Assembly (NCBI RefSeq): GCF_001550375.1
Contig: NZ_LRTR01000820.1
Coordinates: 1 to 64,000 of the forward strand
Length of the DNA stretch: 64,000 nt
Direction: 5' to 3'
Source of the DNA: Streptomyces europaeiscabiei
GTDB lineage: Bacteria > Actinomycetota > Actinomycetes > Streptomycetales > Streptomycetaceae
The notes beneath the pieces were generated by a model, which ran no database searches, was not told the DNA's origin, and saw only the letters and a program-made list of their open reading frames with translations. Shown here in pieces: positions 1 through 8,450 of the stretch; position 1 is the stretch's first letter, and every line of letters begins with the position of its first letter. The position numbers and the translations under genes are program-made.

Positions 1-1171
1 CGGTGCCGCGCGGGCGCGGGCGGCGCTGGCGGGAGCGCGAGGCGAGACCAAGGCCAAGGGTCACGCGGCGACGTCGCCCCCGGCGAGCGCCGTCGAAGCC
101 GCCCCGGACCCCCGTCTGTTGCCCGATGTTCCCGACGTTCCCGGCGACGCCTCGGCTGCTTCCGCCGGCCTGCCGGGTGATGCCGAGGTTCCGGCTGCCC
201 CGCCTGGTGTTGGTGAGGTTCCGGCTGCCTCGCCGGGCGCCGCCGAGAATCCGGCTGCCTCGCCGGGCGCCGCCGACGCTGTGAGGGCCTCCCCCTTCTC
301 GGCTGCGCATCCTCGCGACGCGACGTCTTCCACCGGTTCGTCCGCTGCACCTGCCGGTTCGTCCGCTGCACCTGCCGGTTCGGCCGGTGCACCTGCCGTT
401 TCGTCCTCGGCGCCTGCCGCCTCGTCCGCAGCTCCCGTTCCCACCCCGGCCGACCGCGCGGCGGAGCGCGGTGGTGGCACCCGGTCGGCCAAAGCCGCCG
501 CCGACAGCCGTGCCGCCAGGAACGTCGCTTCCACCGCCCCCGACCTCGGAACCCCCGCCACCTTCGTGCTGCTCCGCCACGGCGAGACCCCCCTCACCCC
601 GCAGAAGCGGTTCTCGGGGAGCGGCGGGTCGGACCCCTCTCTGTCCGACATCGGCCGTTATCAGGCGGAGCGGGTCGCCGCTGCCCTGGCCGCCCGCGGG
701 ACCATCCAGGAGATCGTGTCGTCGCCGCTCGCCCGCTGCCGGGAGACGGCGGGCATCGTCGCGGCCCGGCTCGGGCTCGGGGTGACGGTCGAGGACGGGC
801 TGCGGGAGACGGACTTCGGTGCGTGGGAAGGGCTGAGCTTCGGCGAGGTGCGGGAGCGGTACGCGGACGACATGACCGCCTGGCTGACCTCCCCCGACGC
901 CGAACCCACCGGCGGCGGCGAGAGCTTCGAGGCCGTCGGCCACCGCGTCGCCGCCACCCGCGACGAGCTGGTCGCGGCGCACCGGGGCCGTACCGTCCTG
1001 CTCGTCAGCCACGTCACGCCGATCAAGACCCTCGTGCGCCTGGCCCTCGGCGCACCCCCGGAGTCCCTGTTCCGCATGGAACTCTCGGCGGCGTCCCTGT
1101 CGGCCCTGGCCTACTACGCGGACGGCAACGCCACCCTCCGCCTCCTCAACGACACGTCACACCTGCGCTGA
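1..1171 (+). CDS. Bifunctional RNase H/acid phosphatase, C-terminal part (5' end lies before the window)
   Basis: The frame is open from base 2 with no start needed, so the gene begins upstream and the RNase H domain is outside the window. What remains is an Ala/Pro/Ser-rich linker with short repeats of the AAPAGSS kind (to about nt 530), then a histidine phosphatase domain. It has the LRHGET phosphohistidine motif near nt 570, ARCRET, the E-T-D-F-GAWEG stretch and a late VSHVTPIK segment carrying the second catalytic His. The family joins RNase HI to a CobC-like phosphatase. The phosphatase assignment is firm. The fusion is inferred from the linker and from how actinobacterial homologues are built. 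The 3' end overlaps the convergent aldolase gene by 26 bp. Confidence 0.85.
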   Translation, partial: GAARARAALAGARGETKAKGHAATSPPASAVEAAPDPRLLPDVPDVPGDASAASAGLPGDAEVPAAPPGVGEVPAASPGAAENPAASPGAADAVRASPFSAAHPRDATSSTGSSAAPAGSSAAPAGSAGAPAVSSSAPAASSAAPVPTPADRAAERGGGTRSAKAAADSRAARNVASTAPDLGTPATFVLLRHGETPLTPQKRFSGSGGSDPSLSDIGRYQAERVAAALAARGTIQEIVSSPLARCRETAGIVAARLGLGVTVEDGLRETDFGAWEGLSFGEVRERYADDMTAWLTSPDAEPTGGGESFEAVGHRVAATRDELVAAHRGRTVLLVSHVTPIKTLVRLALGAPPESLFRMELSAASLSALAYYADGNATLRLLNDTSHLR

Positions 1172-1820
1172 AAGCCGCTCGCGAAAGGCCCGCCGCCTGA
1201 CGCGCCAAACCCTCGATCCGCCCCCAGTCCCGCGCGGCCACGGCAGCCTCCGGCAGCATCCAAGTGCCGCCCACGCAACCGACGTTGGGGAGGGCCAGAT
1301 ACTCCGGCGCGTTGCCTGCGCCGATCCCCCCGGTCGGGCAGAAGCGCGCCTGCGGAAGCGGCCCGGCCAGCGACTTCAGATACGCCGTACCGCCCGCCGC
1401 CTCCGCCGGGAAGAACTTCATCTCCCGCACCCCTCGCTCCAACAGCGCCACGACCTCCGACGCGGTCGACACCCCCGGCAGGAACGGCACCCCGGACGCC
1501 CGCATCGCCTTCAGCAGTACGTCCGTCCACCCCGGACCGACCAGGAAGCGCCCGCCCGCCGCGACGGCCTCCGTCACCTGCGCCGGGGTGACGACCGTAC
1601 CCACTCCGACCACCGCCGCCGGAACGTCCGCGGCGATCGCCCGTACGGCGTCCAGCGCGCCCGGCGTCCGCAGGGTCACCTCGATCGCCGGCAGCCCGCC
1701 CGCGACCAGCGCCCGCGCGAGCGGCACGGCGTCGGCGGGGTCGTCGACGACCACCACCGGCAGCACGGGTGCCAGGTCGAGGACGGAGACGTACGACGAC
1801 GGGGGCAGCGATGAGGGCAT
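1146..1820 (-). CDS. eda: 2-dehydro-3-deoxy-phosphogluconate (KDPG) aldolase
   Basis: A 224-residue class I aldolase that splits KDPG into pyruvate and glyceraldehyde-3-phosphate in the Entner-Doudoroff route; many homologues also accept 4-hydroxy-2-oxoglutarate. Visible motifs are the EVTLRTPGAL active-site Glu segment, GVGTVVTPAQ, FLPGVSTASEV and the MKFFPAEAAGG stretch with the Schiff-base Lys. The ATG at 1820 fits the family's N-terminus; the frame is open further upstream but without homology. It lies 91 bp downstream of yaaA on the same strand. A palindrome sits just upstream of the start. Length and motifs are normal. Confidence 0.92.
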   Translation of the reverse strand: MPSSLPPSSYVSVLDLAPVLPVVVVDDPADAVPLARALVAGGLPAIEVTLRTPGALDAVRAIAADVPAAVVGVGTVVTPAQVTEAVAAGGRFLVGPGWTDVLLKAMRASGVPFLPGVSTASEVVALLERGVREMKFFPAEAAGGTAYLKSLAGPLPQARFCPTGGIGAGNAPEYLALPNVGCVGGTWMLPEAAVAARDWGRIEGLARQAAGLSRAAFSAGVTCR

Positions 1821-1846
1821 GCCGTCATCCTGCCCGGGAGCCACAG

Positions 1847-1876
1847 CATGCACAACGCGCGTTGCGCATGTTGCAA
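1847..1876. promoter_or_regulatory. Operator-like palindrome upstream of the KDPG aldolase gene
   Basis: Bases 1847-1870 form a 24-bp palindrome with one mismatched pair, centred on AACGCGCGTT. It is followed directly by the six-base palindrome TTGCAA at 1871-1876. It begins 27 nt upstream of the aldolase ATG (minus strand), where a repressor would cover the promoter. The half-sites resemble those of GntR/IclR-type regulators of sugar-acid genes; that is inference, and no such regulator is adjacent. Confidence 0.45.
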
Positions 1877-1911
1877 CGTCGAGGGAGCGGGAGAGGGGCA
1901 GCGGGGGAGGG

Positions 1912-2694
1912 TCAGTGGACCTCGTCCACCAGCACGTCCAACGCCCACGCCTTCCCGGCCCCCGCCGGAGGCTCCACCTCCACCACGTATCCGAGGTCCC
2001 GCAGGGCCTCCACCAGCTCCGCCGGGCCCTTGGGCGCGATCCCGGCCGACAGCAGGCTCCGTACGATGCGGCCCTTGGTCGCCTTGTTGAAGTGGCTGAC
2101 GACCTTCCGGGTGGGTGCGTGCAGTACCCGCACGGAGGCGGTCCGCCCCGCCACCTCGCCCTTCGGCTTCCACGCGGCCGTGTACGCCGAGGACCGCAGG
2201 TCCAGGACGAGTCCGTCACCGGCGGCCTCGGGGAGCGCCGACGCCATCGGCGTACGCCAGTGCGTGCCGAGCGCGCCGACGCCGGGCAGCTTGACGCCCA
2301 TCGAGCAACGGTAGGAGGGGATACGGTCCGTCACGCGGACCGCGCCCCACAGCCCCGAGAAGACCAGCAGCGAGCGAGCGGCCCGCTGCTTGGCCGCGGT
2401 CTCCAGGGTGGCCAGGTCGAGGGCGTCGTACAGCACCCCCGTGTAGACCTGCCCGGCCGGCCGCGTCCCGGCCGTCAGCAGCTCCGCGTTCTTGGCGACC
2501 TCCCCGCGCAGCCCCTCGCTCAGCCCGAGCACCTCACGCGCCTTGTCCTCGTCGCCGGCACACAACTCCACCAGCTCACCGATCACCGCCTCCCGCGCCC
2601 CGGTGAGCGCCGGCAGCGAAAGCCCCTCCAGCTTCAGCGGAGCGCCACCCGCGGAGGGGGCCTTGCCTTCGGACGGGGGCAGCAGGACGAGCAC
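1912..2694 (-). CDS. yaaA: Peroxide stress protein YaaA (DUF328/UPF0246)
   Basis: A 260-residue cytoplasmic protein of the YaaA family, which in E. coli limits intracellular iron and DNA damage under peroxide stress. It opens with the family signature LVLLPPSEGK and carries VYTGVLYDAL, LLVFSGLWGAVRVTDRIPSY and the conserved C-terminal stretch with KVVSHFNKATKGRI. An AAGGAG ribosome-binding site lies 5 nt before the GTG at 2694, which decides the start over an in-frame GTG six bases upstream. The frame is open to 2733 but that part has no homology. It is on the same strand as the downstream aldolase gene and probably unrelated in function. Confidence 0.9.
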   Translation of the reverse strand: MLVLLPPSEGKAPSAGGAPLKLEGLSLPALTGAREAVIGELVELCAGDEDKAREVLGLSEGLRGEVAKNAELLTAGTRPAGQVYTGVLYDALDLATLETAAKQRAARSLLVFSGLWGAVRVTDRIPSYRCSMGVKLPGVGALGTHWRTPMASALPEAAGDGLVLDLRSSAYTAAWKPKGEVAGRTASVRVLHAPTRKVVSHFNKATKGRIVRSLLSAGIAPKGPAELVEALRDLGYVVEVEPPAGAGKAWALDVLVDEVH

Positions 2695-2894
2695 GGGCAC
2701 TCCTTGTTCTCGGGGGGTCTCGGGGCTGCGCAAAAGCGTACGGGGTGGGGAGAGGGGGACCCGCCAGGGCCAGGCCAGGCGAGGGCCAGGGGACGTGGGC
2801 GTGCGGGCCTCCGGCCAAGGTGCTCCTGGTGTGCGGCAGACCAGGATGCCGCCGCCGGGGTGCCGTGCCGCCCACCCCGCCCTACGCTCGACCC

Positions 2895-4370
2895 ATGCCC
2901 AGCCGCCATCTCCGCGTCAAGGGCGCCGCAGACGCTCCCCTGCGGGCGGCCCTGCGCGCGCTGCGCGGGGACCTCGGTGTCCCGGACGTCTTCCCCCTCC
3001 AGGTCCTCGTCGAGGCGGAGCACGCCGCGAAGTCACCGCGCCTGCCGTCGTACGACGCCACGGACATCCCCCTCTTCACCATCGACCCGCCCACCTCCAC
3101 CGACCTCGACCAGGCCATGCACCTGTCGCGGCGGCCGGGCGACGGAGGGCATGGCGGCTACCGCGTCCGGTACGCCATCGCCGACGTCGCCGCCTTCGTC
3201 ACCCCCGGCGGCGCACTCGACGCCGAGGTCCACCGCCGGGTGACGACCCTCTACTTCCCCGACGGCAAGGTCCCCCTGCACCCCGCCTGTCTCTCCGAGG
3301 GCACGGCCAGCCTCCTCCCGGACCACACCTGCCCGGCGGTCCTGTGGACACTGGACCTCGACGCGGACGGCCGCACCGAGACCGTCGACGTCCGCCGAGC
3401 CCTCGTACGCAGCCGTGCCAAGCTGAACTACGCCGGCGTGCAGCAGCAGATCGACGCGGGCACCGCCGAGGAACCCCTCGCCCTGCTCAAGGAGATCGGC
3501 GAACTGCGCGAGCGCCTGGAAGTCGAACGGGGCGGCATCTCCCTCAACGTCCCCGAGCAGGAGATCGTCGAGCACGGCGCCCCGGGCGACGGCGGCGAGA
3601 GCTACGAGCCGGTCTACCGCACCCCCCTCCCCGCCGACGGCTGGAACGCCCAGATCTCCCTCCTCACCGGCATGGCCGCGGCCGAACTGATGCTCGCCCA
3701 CGGCACCGGCGTACTGCGCACCCTCCCCGCCGCACCGGATGGCGCGGTAGGCCGCCTCCGCCGCACCGCCAAGGCCCTGCGCATCGACTGGCCGCACCAC
3801 GTCTCGTACGCGCGGCTCGTCCGCTCCCTCGATCCGCACGACCCCCGCCACGCCGCCTTCCTCCTGGAGTGCACGACCTTGCTCCGCGGCGCGCACTACA
3901 CGCCCTTCCGCGACGGCCGCCTCCCCGACATCACCACCCACTCCGCCGTCGCCGCCCCCTACGCCCACTGCACGGCCCCGCTCCGCCGCCTCGTGGACCG
4001 CTACGCCTCGGAGATCTGCCTCGCGGCGGCCACCGGCACCGCGACCCCCGACTGGGTCCTGGCGGCCTTCGACACCCTGCCCGACGAGATGGCCGAGGGC
4101 ACCCGGCGGGCCGGACGCGTGGAGCGCGAGTGCGTCGACATCGTCGAGGCAGCGCTGCTCAGGGACCGCGTGGGGGAGGTCTTCGAGGGGTGCGTGGTGG
4201 ACGTGGAGGAGGACCGGCCCACCATCGGAACGGTGCAGTTGGAGTCTCCGGCCGTCATCGGCCGCGTGGTGGGAACCCCCGGCGGCCGGCTGCCGCTGGG
4301 GGAGCGGCTGCGGGTACGGCTCACGCAGGCGGAACCGGGAGTGGCGAAGGTGCGGTTCGTTCCGGCGTGA
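2895..4370 (+). CDS. RNB-domain ribonuclease (RNase II family)
   Basis: A 491-residue 3'-5' exoribonuclease of the RNase II/RNB family. The signature IDPPTSTDLDQAMHL near residue 60 holds the Asp residues that bind catalytic Mg2+. It is followed by YAIADVAAFV, TLYFPDGKVPLHP and, late in the catalytic domain, HSAVAAPYAHCTAPLRRLVDRY, the family's RNA-tunnel segment. The C-terminus is a short OB-like stretch. There are no clear N-terminal cold-shock domains, as in the compact actinobacterial version. The ATG at 2895 fits the homologous N-terminus. The 3' end overlaps the convergent membrane-protein gene by 50 bp. Confidence 0.9.
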   Translation: MPSRHLRVKGAADAPLRAALRALRGDLGVPDVFPLQVLVEAEHAAKSPRLPSYDATDIPLFTIDPPTSTDLDQAMHLSRRPGDGGHGGYRVRYAIADVAAFVTPGGALDAEVHRRVTTLYFPDGKVPLHPACLSEGTASLLPDHTCPAVLWTLDLDADGRTETVDVRRALVRSRAKLNYAGVQQQIDAGTAEEPLALLKEIGELRERLEVERGGISLNVPEQEIVEHGAPGDGGESYEPVYRTPLPADGWNAQISLLTGMAAAELMLAHGTGVLRTLPAAPDGAVGRLRRTAKALRIDWPHHVSYARLVRSLDPHDPRHAAFLLECTTLLRGAHYTPFRDGRLPDITTHSAVAAPYAHCTAPLRRLVDRYASEICLAAATGTATPDWVLAAFDTLPDEMAEGTRRAGRVERECVDIVEAALLRDRVGEVFEGCVVDVEEDRPTIGTVQLESPAVIGRVVGTPGGRLPLGERLRVRLTQAEPGVAKVRFVPA

Positions 4371-4947
4371 ACTCCCGCAGCAGGCGTACGAGCTGATCGG
4401 ACTCGTCGGCGTGGAAGCGCACCAGGCGTACTTCCCTGCGACGGCCGAAGAAGGTCAAGTACGCGACGGGCTCGTCCAGTTCGACGGTGACGGTGGTCTG
4501 GGAACCGACCTCCATGTTGAGCTCGCCGTCCCGCTTGTCGTGCGTCGTACGCAGCTCACGGCGCACCGACGCCACAGCGGTGAGCGGTACGCACAGATCC
4601 ACGGTGGCGAAGCGGCGCAGGCGCAGGGTCGTGCCGGCGAGGACGTGGGGGCGGGTCACGGAGGCCGCGTGGAGCCCGACGACGATGAGGATCGTGTAGA
4701 GGTCGAGGACGAGGAAGACCTGATGTACAAGGGGAAAGCCGTGCAGCAGGACGGACATGGTCACGGTCTCGACGACACACACGAAGCCGAACCCGAACAT
4801 CATGGCCCCCTGACCCCGCGCGTACCCGAACGCCCGCCCTCCTTCGCCGAGCCCGTGCGGTCGACGCGCGATCCAGCGCAACACGCTCCCCAGCAACAGG
4901 AGTTCATGACGTACGAGAGAGCGGACGATCCGGTGGGCGCTTCTCAT
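4321..4947 (-). CDS. Predicted membrane protein of unknown function
   Basis: A 208-residue protein I do not recognise by family. Two hydrophobic segments are visible, around residues 47-70 (GFGFVCVVETVTMSVLLHG) and 76-97 (FLVLDLYTILIVVGLHAASV). They are followed by a soluble, mainly beta-like C-terminal half with TTVTVELDEPVAYLTFFGRRREV that resembles a small PH-like fold on the cytoplasmic side. The start overlaps the stop of the upstream MerR gene by 4 bp (ATGA), so the two are translationally coupled and the membrane protein is probably the regulator's target. The C-terminus overlaps the convergent RNase gene. Confidence 0.75.
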   Translation of the reverse strand: MRSAHRIVRSLVRHELLLLGSVLRWIARRPHGLGEGGRAFGYARGQGAMMFGFGFVCVVETVTMSVLLHGFPLVHQVFLVLDLYTILIVVGLHAASVTRPHVLAGTTLRLRRFATVDLCVPLTAVASVRRELRTTHDKRDGELNMEVGSQTTVTVELDEPVAYLTFFGRRREVRLVRFHADESDQLVRLLREFTPERTAPSPLPVPPA

Positions 4948-5723
4948 CGGCGGTCCTCCATCAGTATCCGGAGCGAGCGGCGGATGGCCTCCGCCTGGGC
5001 CGGGGCGAAGTCGGCGTAGAAGGCGCGCAGGAAGCTGCCGGTGCCGCTGTTGCTGCTGTCGAGGTCGATGTCGGTGCCCGGCGGGACCATCTCCGGCGGG
5101 ATGAGACCGGCCAGCACGCGGGCCGCCTCCGCCACTCGGGGGTCGTCGGGCTCGGCGTCGGCGAGCGCGTCGAGCAGCGCGTACGCCTCGTGCGCCCGCT
5201 CCACCGCGCCGGGGACCGCCACCATGCTCTCCAGTCCGGCGAGCATCCCCGCCCGTACCTCTGCCGTAGCGGTCGTCTCCAGGAACGCGAACACCTCCCG
5301 GTCCCTGGCGGCCATCGGGGACTGCGGCGCGGGCCCGAACTTCCCGAAGAGGGCGGCGAGTTCCGGGGACACAGGGCCCTCGGCCGGCAACCGCCCGGCA
5401 CGCGCGTCCTCCATCAGGACACGCAACCGCCCCCGCCGCTCCCGGATCTCCGTCTCCTGTCGAGCCAGATCCTCGTCCAACTCCCCGAGCACCTCGACGA
5501 GTTCACGTCCGGCATCGTCCGCGAGCACGTCCCGCACCTCTGCCAGCCCGAGCCCCAACTCCGTCAGCCGCCGAATCCGCGCCAGCACGACCGCGTGCCG
5601 CAACGTGTAGTCCCGATACCCGTTCGCCCGCCGTTCCGGTTCCGGCAACAGCCCGAGGTGGTGGTAATGCCGCACGGCCCGCGGGGTGACCCCGACAGTC
5701 GCGGCGAGTTCTCCGATCCGCAT
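4944..5723 (-). CDS. MerR-family transcriptional regulator
   Basis: A 259-residue regulator with an N-terminal MerR winged helix-turn-helix. MRIGELAATVGVTPRAVRHYHHLGLLPEPERRANGYRDY covers both the recognition helix and the wing. A dimerisation coiled coil (DEDLARQETEIRERRGRLRVLMEDARAG) follows, then an effector domain of about 150 residues that I cannot assign to a ligand. The promoter in front of the gene carries a 19-bp spacer and an internal dyad, the hallmark of MerR-type control, so it probably regulates itself and the overlapping membrane protein gene. Confidence 0.92.
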   Translation of the reverse strand: MRIGELAATVGVTPRAVRHYHHLGLLPEPERRANGYRDYTLRHAVVLARIRRLTELGLGLAEVRDVLADDAGRELVEVLGELDEDLARQETEIRERRGRLRVLMEDARAGRLPAEGPVSPELAALFGKFGPAPQSPMAARDREVFAFLETTATAEVRAGMLAGLESMVAVPGAVERAHEAYALLDALADAEPDDPRVAEAARVLAGLIPPEMVPPGTDIDLDSSNSGTGSFLRAFYADFAPAQAEAIRRSLRILMEDRR

Positions 5724-5729
5724 ACGACC

Positions 5730-5760
5730 AGTAGAAACGTTGACGCTGCGGCAGGGTCAA
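5730..5760 (-). promoter_or_regulatory. MerR-type promoter and dyad operator for the MerR gene
   Basis: On the minus strand, TTGACC (5760-5755) is followed by a 19-bp spacer and TCTACT (5735-5730), a near-consensus -10. The spacer is occupied by a dyad, TTGAC-N11-GTCAA at 5740-5760, with an inner CTG/CAG pair. MerR activators act on such over-long 19-bp spacers by twisting the DNA. The -10 lies so close to the ATG at 5723 that the mRNA would be nearly leaderless. The pattern is seen directly; regulation is inferred from the family. Confidence 0.6.
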
Positions 5761-5905
5761 GCGACGGGCCGGGGGACTGATTGGTGACCGCGATCAGTCA
5801 CCACGGTGATCAGGTGCCACGTTCGAGGGAACGGTCCCGATCTCATGGCCAAAAGATCAACCGATGTCTCAGTCTGGCGAGCGACAGAGGACGGAGGGAT
5901 GTGAC

Positions 5906-6487
5906 ATGGCTGCCGTGGCCCGCAAGCCGCTCATGCAGGAGGCGGAAGTCCTGTTGGAGGGCTTCCTCGCCCTACGCACCCCGGAGGGTCTCCGGGCAGA
6001 ACTGATCGAGGGGGAGATCGTAGTGACAGCGCCGTCGGACGGGGACCACGAGGACTGCATCGGTCTGATCGTGAGCCAGGTGATGAAGCGGTCGCGGACC
6101 GAAATGCAATTCTCCGGGAACAAGGGGCTGCGGCTGGGGAAGGCGGACGGATGCCCGAAGGACTACGTGATCCCGGACGGCACTTTCGCTGTCCAGGCAC
6201 TGCGGCTCTACCGGGGCGCGGACCCCTGGATGCCTTGCCAAGGCGTGTCCATGGTTCTGGAAGTGACCTCCACCAGGCCCGAGGTCGACCGCGAGGTCAA
6301 GCGCCGCTGCTACGCGCGCGCCGGGACCCCGTTGTATCTGCTCGTCGACCGCGACGCCTCCGCGGTGACGCTCCTCAGCGATCCACGTCAGGGCGACTAC
6401 CGTGAGCGCCACACCGTCCCCTTCGGCAAGCCGATCGCCCTCCCCGAGCCCTTCACCTTCGACCTGGACACGGCGGACTTTCTCTGA
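5906..6487 (+). CDS. Uma2 family protein (DUF820, PD-(D/E)XK nuclease-like)
   Basis: A 193-residue protein of the Uma2 family, common in Streptomyces and built on a restriction-endonuclease fold. Family landmarks are AELIEGEIVVTAPSDGDHE, VIPDGTFAVQA (the PD motif Asp), SMVLEVTSTRPEVDREVKRRCYARAGTPLYLLVD (the catalytic E-x-[QTS] strand and following helix) and a C-terminal strand ending PFTFDLDTADF. A GGAGGG site precedes the ATG at 5906, preferred over in-frame starts upstream. The biological role of the family is not established. It stands alone here, divergent from the MerR gene. Confidence 0.85.
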   Translation: MAAVARKPLMQEAEVLLEGFLALRTPEGLRAELIEGEIVVTAPSDGDHEDCIGLIVSQVMKRSRTEMQFSGNKGLRLGKADGCPKDYVIPDGTFAVQALRLYRGADPWMPCQGVSMVLEVTSTRPEVDREVKRRCYARAGTPLYLLVDRDASAVTLLSDPRQGDYRERHTVPFGKPIALPEPFTFDLDTADFL

Positions 6488-6559
6488 GTCTCTGACCACG
6501 GTATGGAAGCGTGACCCCCAGGTGTTGCCCCCTTACAGTCATCGGAAGGGGTGCGTCAG

Positions 6560-7381
6560 GTGGGCGGCGGCGGACAGGAACAGACCCGGTGGACCCGTGC
6601 CACCCTCGGCCGCCCCGACCGCCCCCTCGACCTCCTCACCGCCCGCTTCGACCACCACCGCTACGCCCCGCACACCCACGAGGAATTCAGCATCGGCATC
6701 TGCGTCCTCGGCGCCTCGTGCATCGACTACCGGGGCGGTGGCCTCAGGGTCGGGGAGGGCTCGATCGTCGTCCTGGCCCCCGGCGAGGTCCACACCGGAG
6801 AGTCGGCCTACGGCACCTACGCCTACCGCGCCCTCTACCCGGCCCCCGCCCTCCTCACCGACGGCATCCTCGGCGGCACCCCGCACTTCCGCGACCCCCT
6901 CGTCCACGACCCCGAACTCGCCGCCGCCCTGCGCACCACCCACACCGAGCTGAGCACCTGCCCCGACCCCCTGGAGGCTGAGTCCCGCCTCCCCTGGCTG
7001 CTCACGGCCCTGGCCCGCCGCCACTCGACGTCCCGCGCAGCCCCCGACGCGATCCCCGGCGCCGGCACGATCGCCCTCGCCGTACGCGACCGTCTGGCCG
7101 ACGAACTCCTCGCCCCACCCTCCCTCGCCGACCTCGCCACGGACCTGGGCCTCTCCCGCTACCAACTCCTGCGAGCCTTCCGCACGACGATGGGCATGCC
7201 CCCGTACGCCTGGCTGGCCCAGCACCGGGTGAGCCGGGCCCGGGGGCTGCTGGAGGCCGGCGCCCGCCCGGCGGAGGTCGCCGGCCAGGTGGGGTTCGCG
7301 GACCAGGCCCACATGACGCGCTGGTTCAGACGGGTGCTGGGGGTGACGCCGGCGGCGTACCGGACGAGCGTGCGGCCGTAG
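6560..7381 (+). CDS. AraC-family transcriptional regulator with N-terminal cupin
   Basis: A 273-residue regulator. The N-terminal cupin (residues about 20-110) includes YAPHTHEEFSIGICVLGASCIDYRGG and VLAPGEVHTGE. The C-terminal AraC domain has two helix-turn-helices: LADLATDLGLSRYQLLRAFRTTMGMPPYAWLAQHRVSRAR and PAEVAGQVGFADQAHMTRWFRRVLGVTPAAYR. Two GTG starts compete at 6551 and 6560. The AGGGG at 6547-6551 is 8 nt from the second, which I prefer. The gene is followed 70 bp later by an EamA exporter in the same direction. AraC and EamA genes are often paired, so control of the exporter is likely. Confidence 0.9.
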   Translation: MGGGGQEQTRWTRATLGRPDRPLDLLTARFDHHRYAPHTHEEFSIGICVLGASCIDYRGGGLRVGEGSIVVLAPGEVHTGESAYGTYAYRALYPAPALLTDGILGGTPHFRDPLVHDPELAAALRTTHTELSTCPDPLEAESRLPWLLTALARRHSTSRAAPDAIPGAGTIALAVRDRLADELLAPPSLADLATDLGLSRYQLLRAFRTTMGMPPYAWLAQHRVSRARGLLEAGARPAEVAGQVGFADQAHMTRWFRRVLGVTPAAYRTSVRP

Positions 7382-7451
7382 AGAAGCCGGGGGCAGTGGG
7401 CGCGCAACAGCGTTCAAGACGGATGGCGCCCCCTGCCTAGAAACTCACCCC

Positions 7452-8450
7452 ATGACTGCACGCGGCTGGTTCCTCTTCTCCCTGATGGGAGTCCTCTGGG
7501 GCATCCCCTACCTGATGATCAAAGTGGCGGTGGACGAGGTCTCCCCGTCCATGGTCGTCTTCGTACGCTGTGCCCTGGGCGCGGCCCTCCTGCTCCCCTT
7601 CGCGATGCGCCAGGGAGGGCTGATCCCCGTGGTCAGGCAGCACTGGCGTCCGATGCTCGCCTTCGCCGTGATCGAGGTCATCGGCCCCTGGTGGACGCTG
7701 ACCGACGCCGAACGCCACCTCTCCAGCTCCACGGCCGGCCTCCTGATCGCGGGCGTACCGATCGTGAGCGTCCTCCTGGCCCGCTTCTTCGGCGACACGG
7801 AACGGCTGGGAGCCCGCCGCACGACAGGCCTGGCCCTGGGCCTGGCGGGCGTGGCGGTCCTGACCGTCCCGCACCTCACCGGCGGCAACGTCCTCTCCCT
7901 CACCGAGGTCCTGATCACGGTGATCGGCTACGCCACGGCCCCCCTGATCATGGCCCGCCACCTCAAGCAGGTCCCCACCCTCCAGCTGATAGCCCCGGTC
8001 CTGCTCCTGTCGGCCGTCGTCTACGCCCCGGCGGCCGCCCTCACCCGCCCGTCCACCCTCCCCTCGACCTCCGCCCTGGTGTCCCTCGCGGCCCTGGGCG
8101 TGATCTGCACGGCCCTGGCCTTCGTGGGCTTCCTGGAACTGATCCGAGAGGTGGGCCCGACACGGGCGACGGTCTTCACGTACGTCAACCCGGCGGTGGC
8201 GGTGGCGGCAGGCGCGCTCTTCCTGGACGAGCGCCTCACACCCGGAATCCTGGCGTCCTTCGCCCTGATCCTGGCGGGCTCGTTCCTGGCGACGGCCTCG
8301 ACGGCCTCGACGGCCTCGACGGGACAGAGGACTGGTGGGCGCCGGGTAGCATGGTCGACACGGCAGACGAGCCGGGCGGACGGCCGCGTGAAGGTCCTCA
8401 CGGACCTCCCCGAGGAACGTCCGGGCTCCACAGGGCAGGGTGATGGCTAA
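7452..8450 (+). CDS. EamA-family (drug/metabolite) transporter whose reading frame runs into rnpB
   Basis: A 332-residue membrane transporter with about ten hydrophobic segments and two EamA repeats; the second begins near residue 150 and ends at GILASFALILAGSFLATA (about residue 284). The substrate is unknown. The homologous part stops at about nt 8305. Beyond it lie three copies of a 9-bp repeat (ACGGCCTCG) and a charged tail with no family character. That tail is read from the rnpB promoter and the first 90 nt of rnpB before a TAA at 8448-8450. The last 45 residues are therefore probably a read-through tail. Confidence 0.85.
   Translation: MTARGWFLFSLMGVLWGIPYLMIKVAVDEVSPSMVVFVRCALGAALLLPFAMRQGGLIPVVRQHWRPMLAFAVIEVIGPWWTLTDAERHLSSSTAGLLIAGVPIVSVLLARFFGDTERLGARRTTGLALGLAGVAVLTVPHLTGGNVLSLTEVLITVIGYATAPLIMARHLKQVPTLQLIAPVLLLSAVVYAPAAALTRPSTLPSTSALVSLAALGVICTALAFVGFLELIREVGPTRATVFTYVNPAVAVAAGALFLDERLTPGILASFALILAGSFLATASTASTASTGQRTGGRRVAWSTRQTSRADGRVKVLTDLPEERPGSTGQGDG
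8347..8352 (+). promoter_or_regulatory. Probable -10 element of rnpB
   Basis: TAGCAT ends 8 nt before the predicted RNA start at 8361. No convincing -35 is seen at 16-18 bp; GGGACA at 8321-8326 is too far upstream. The promoter lies inside the EamA reading frame. Confidence 0.4.
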
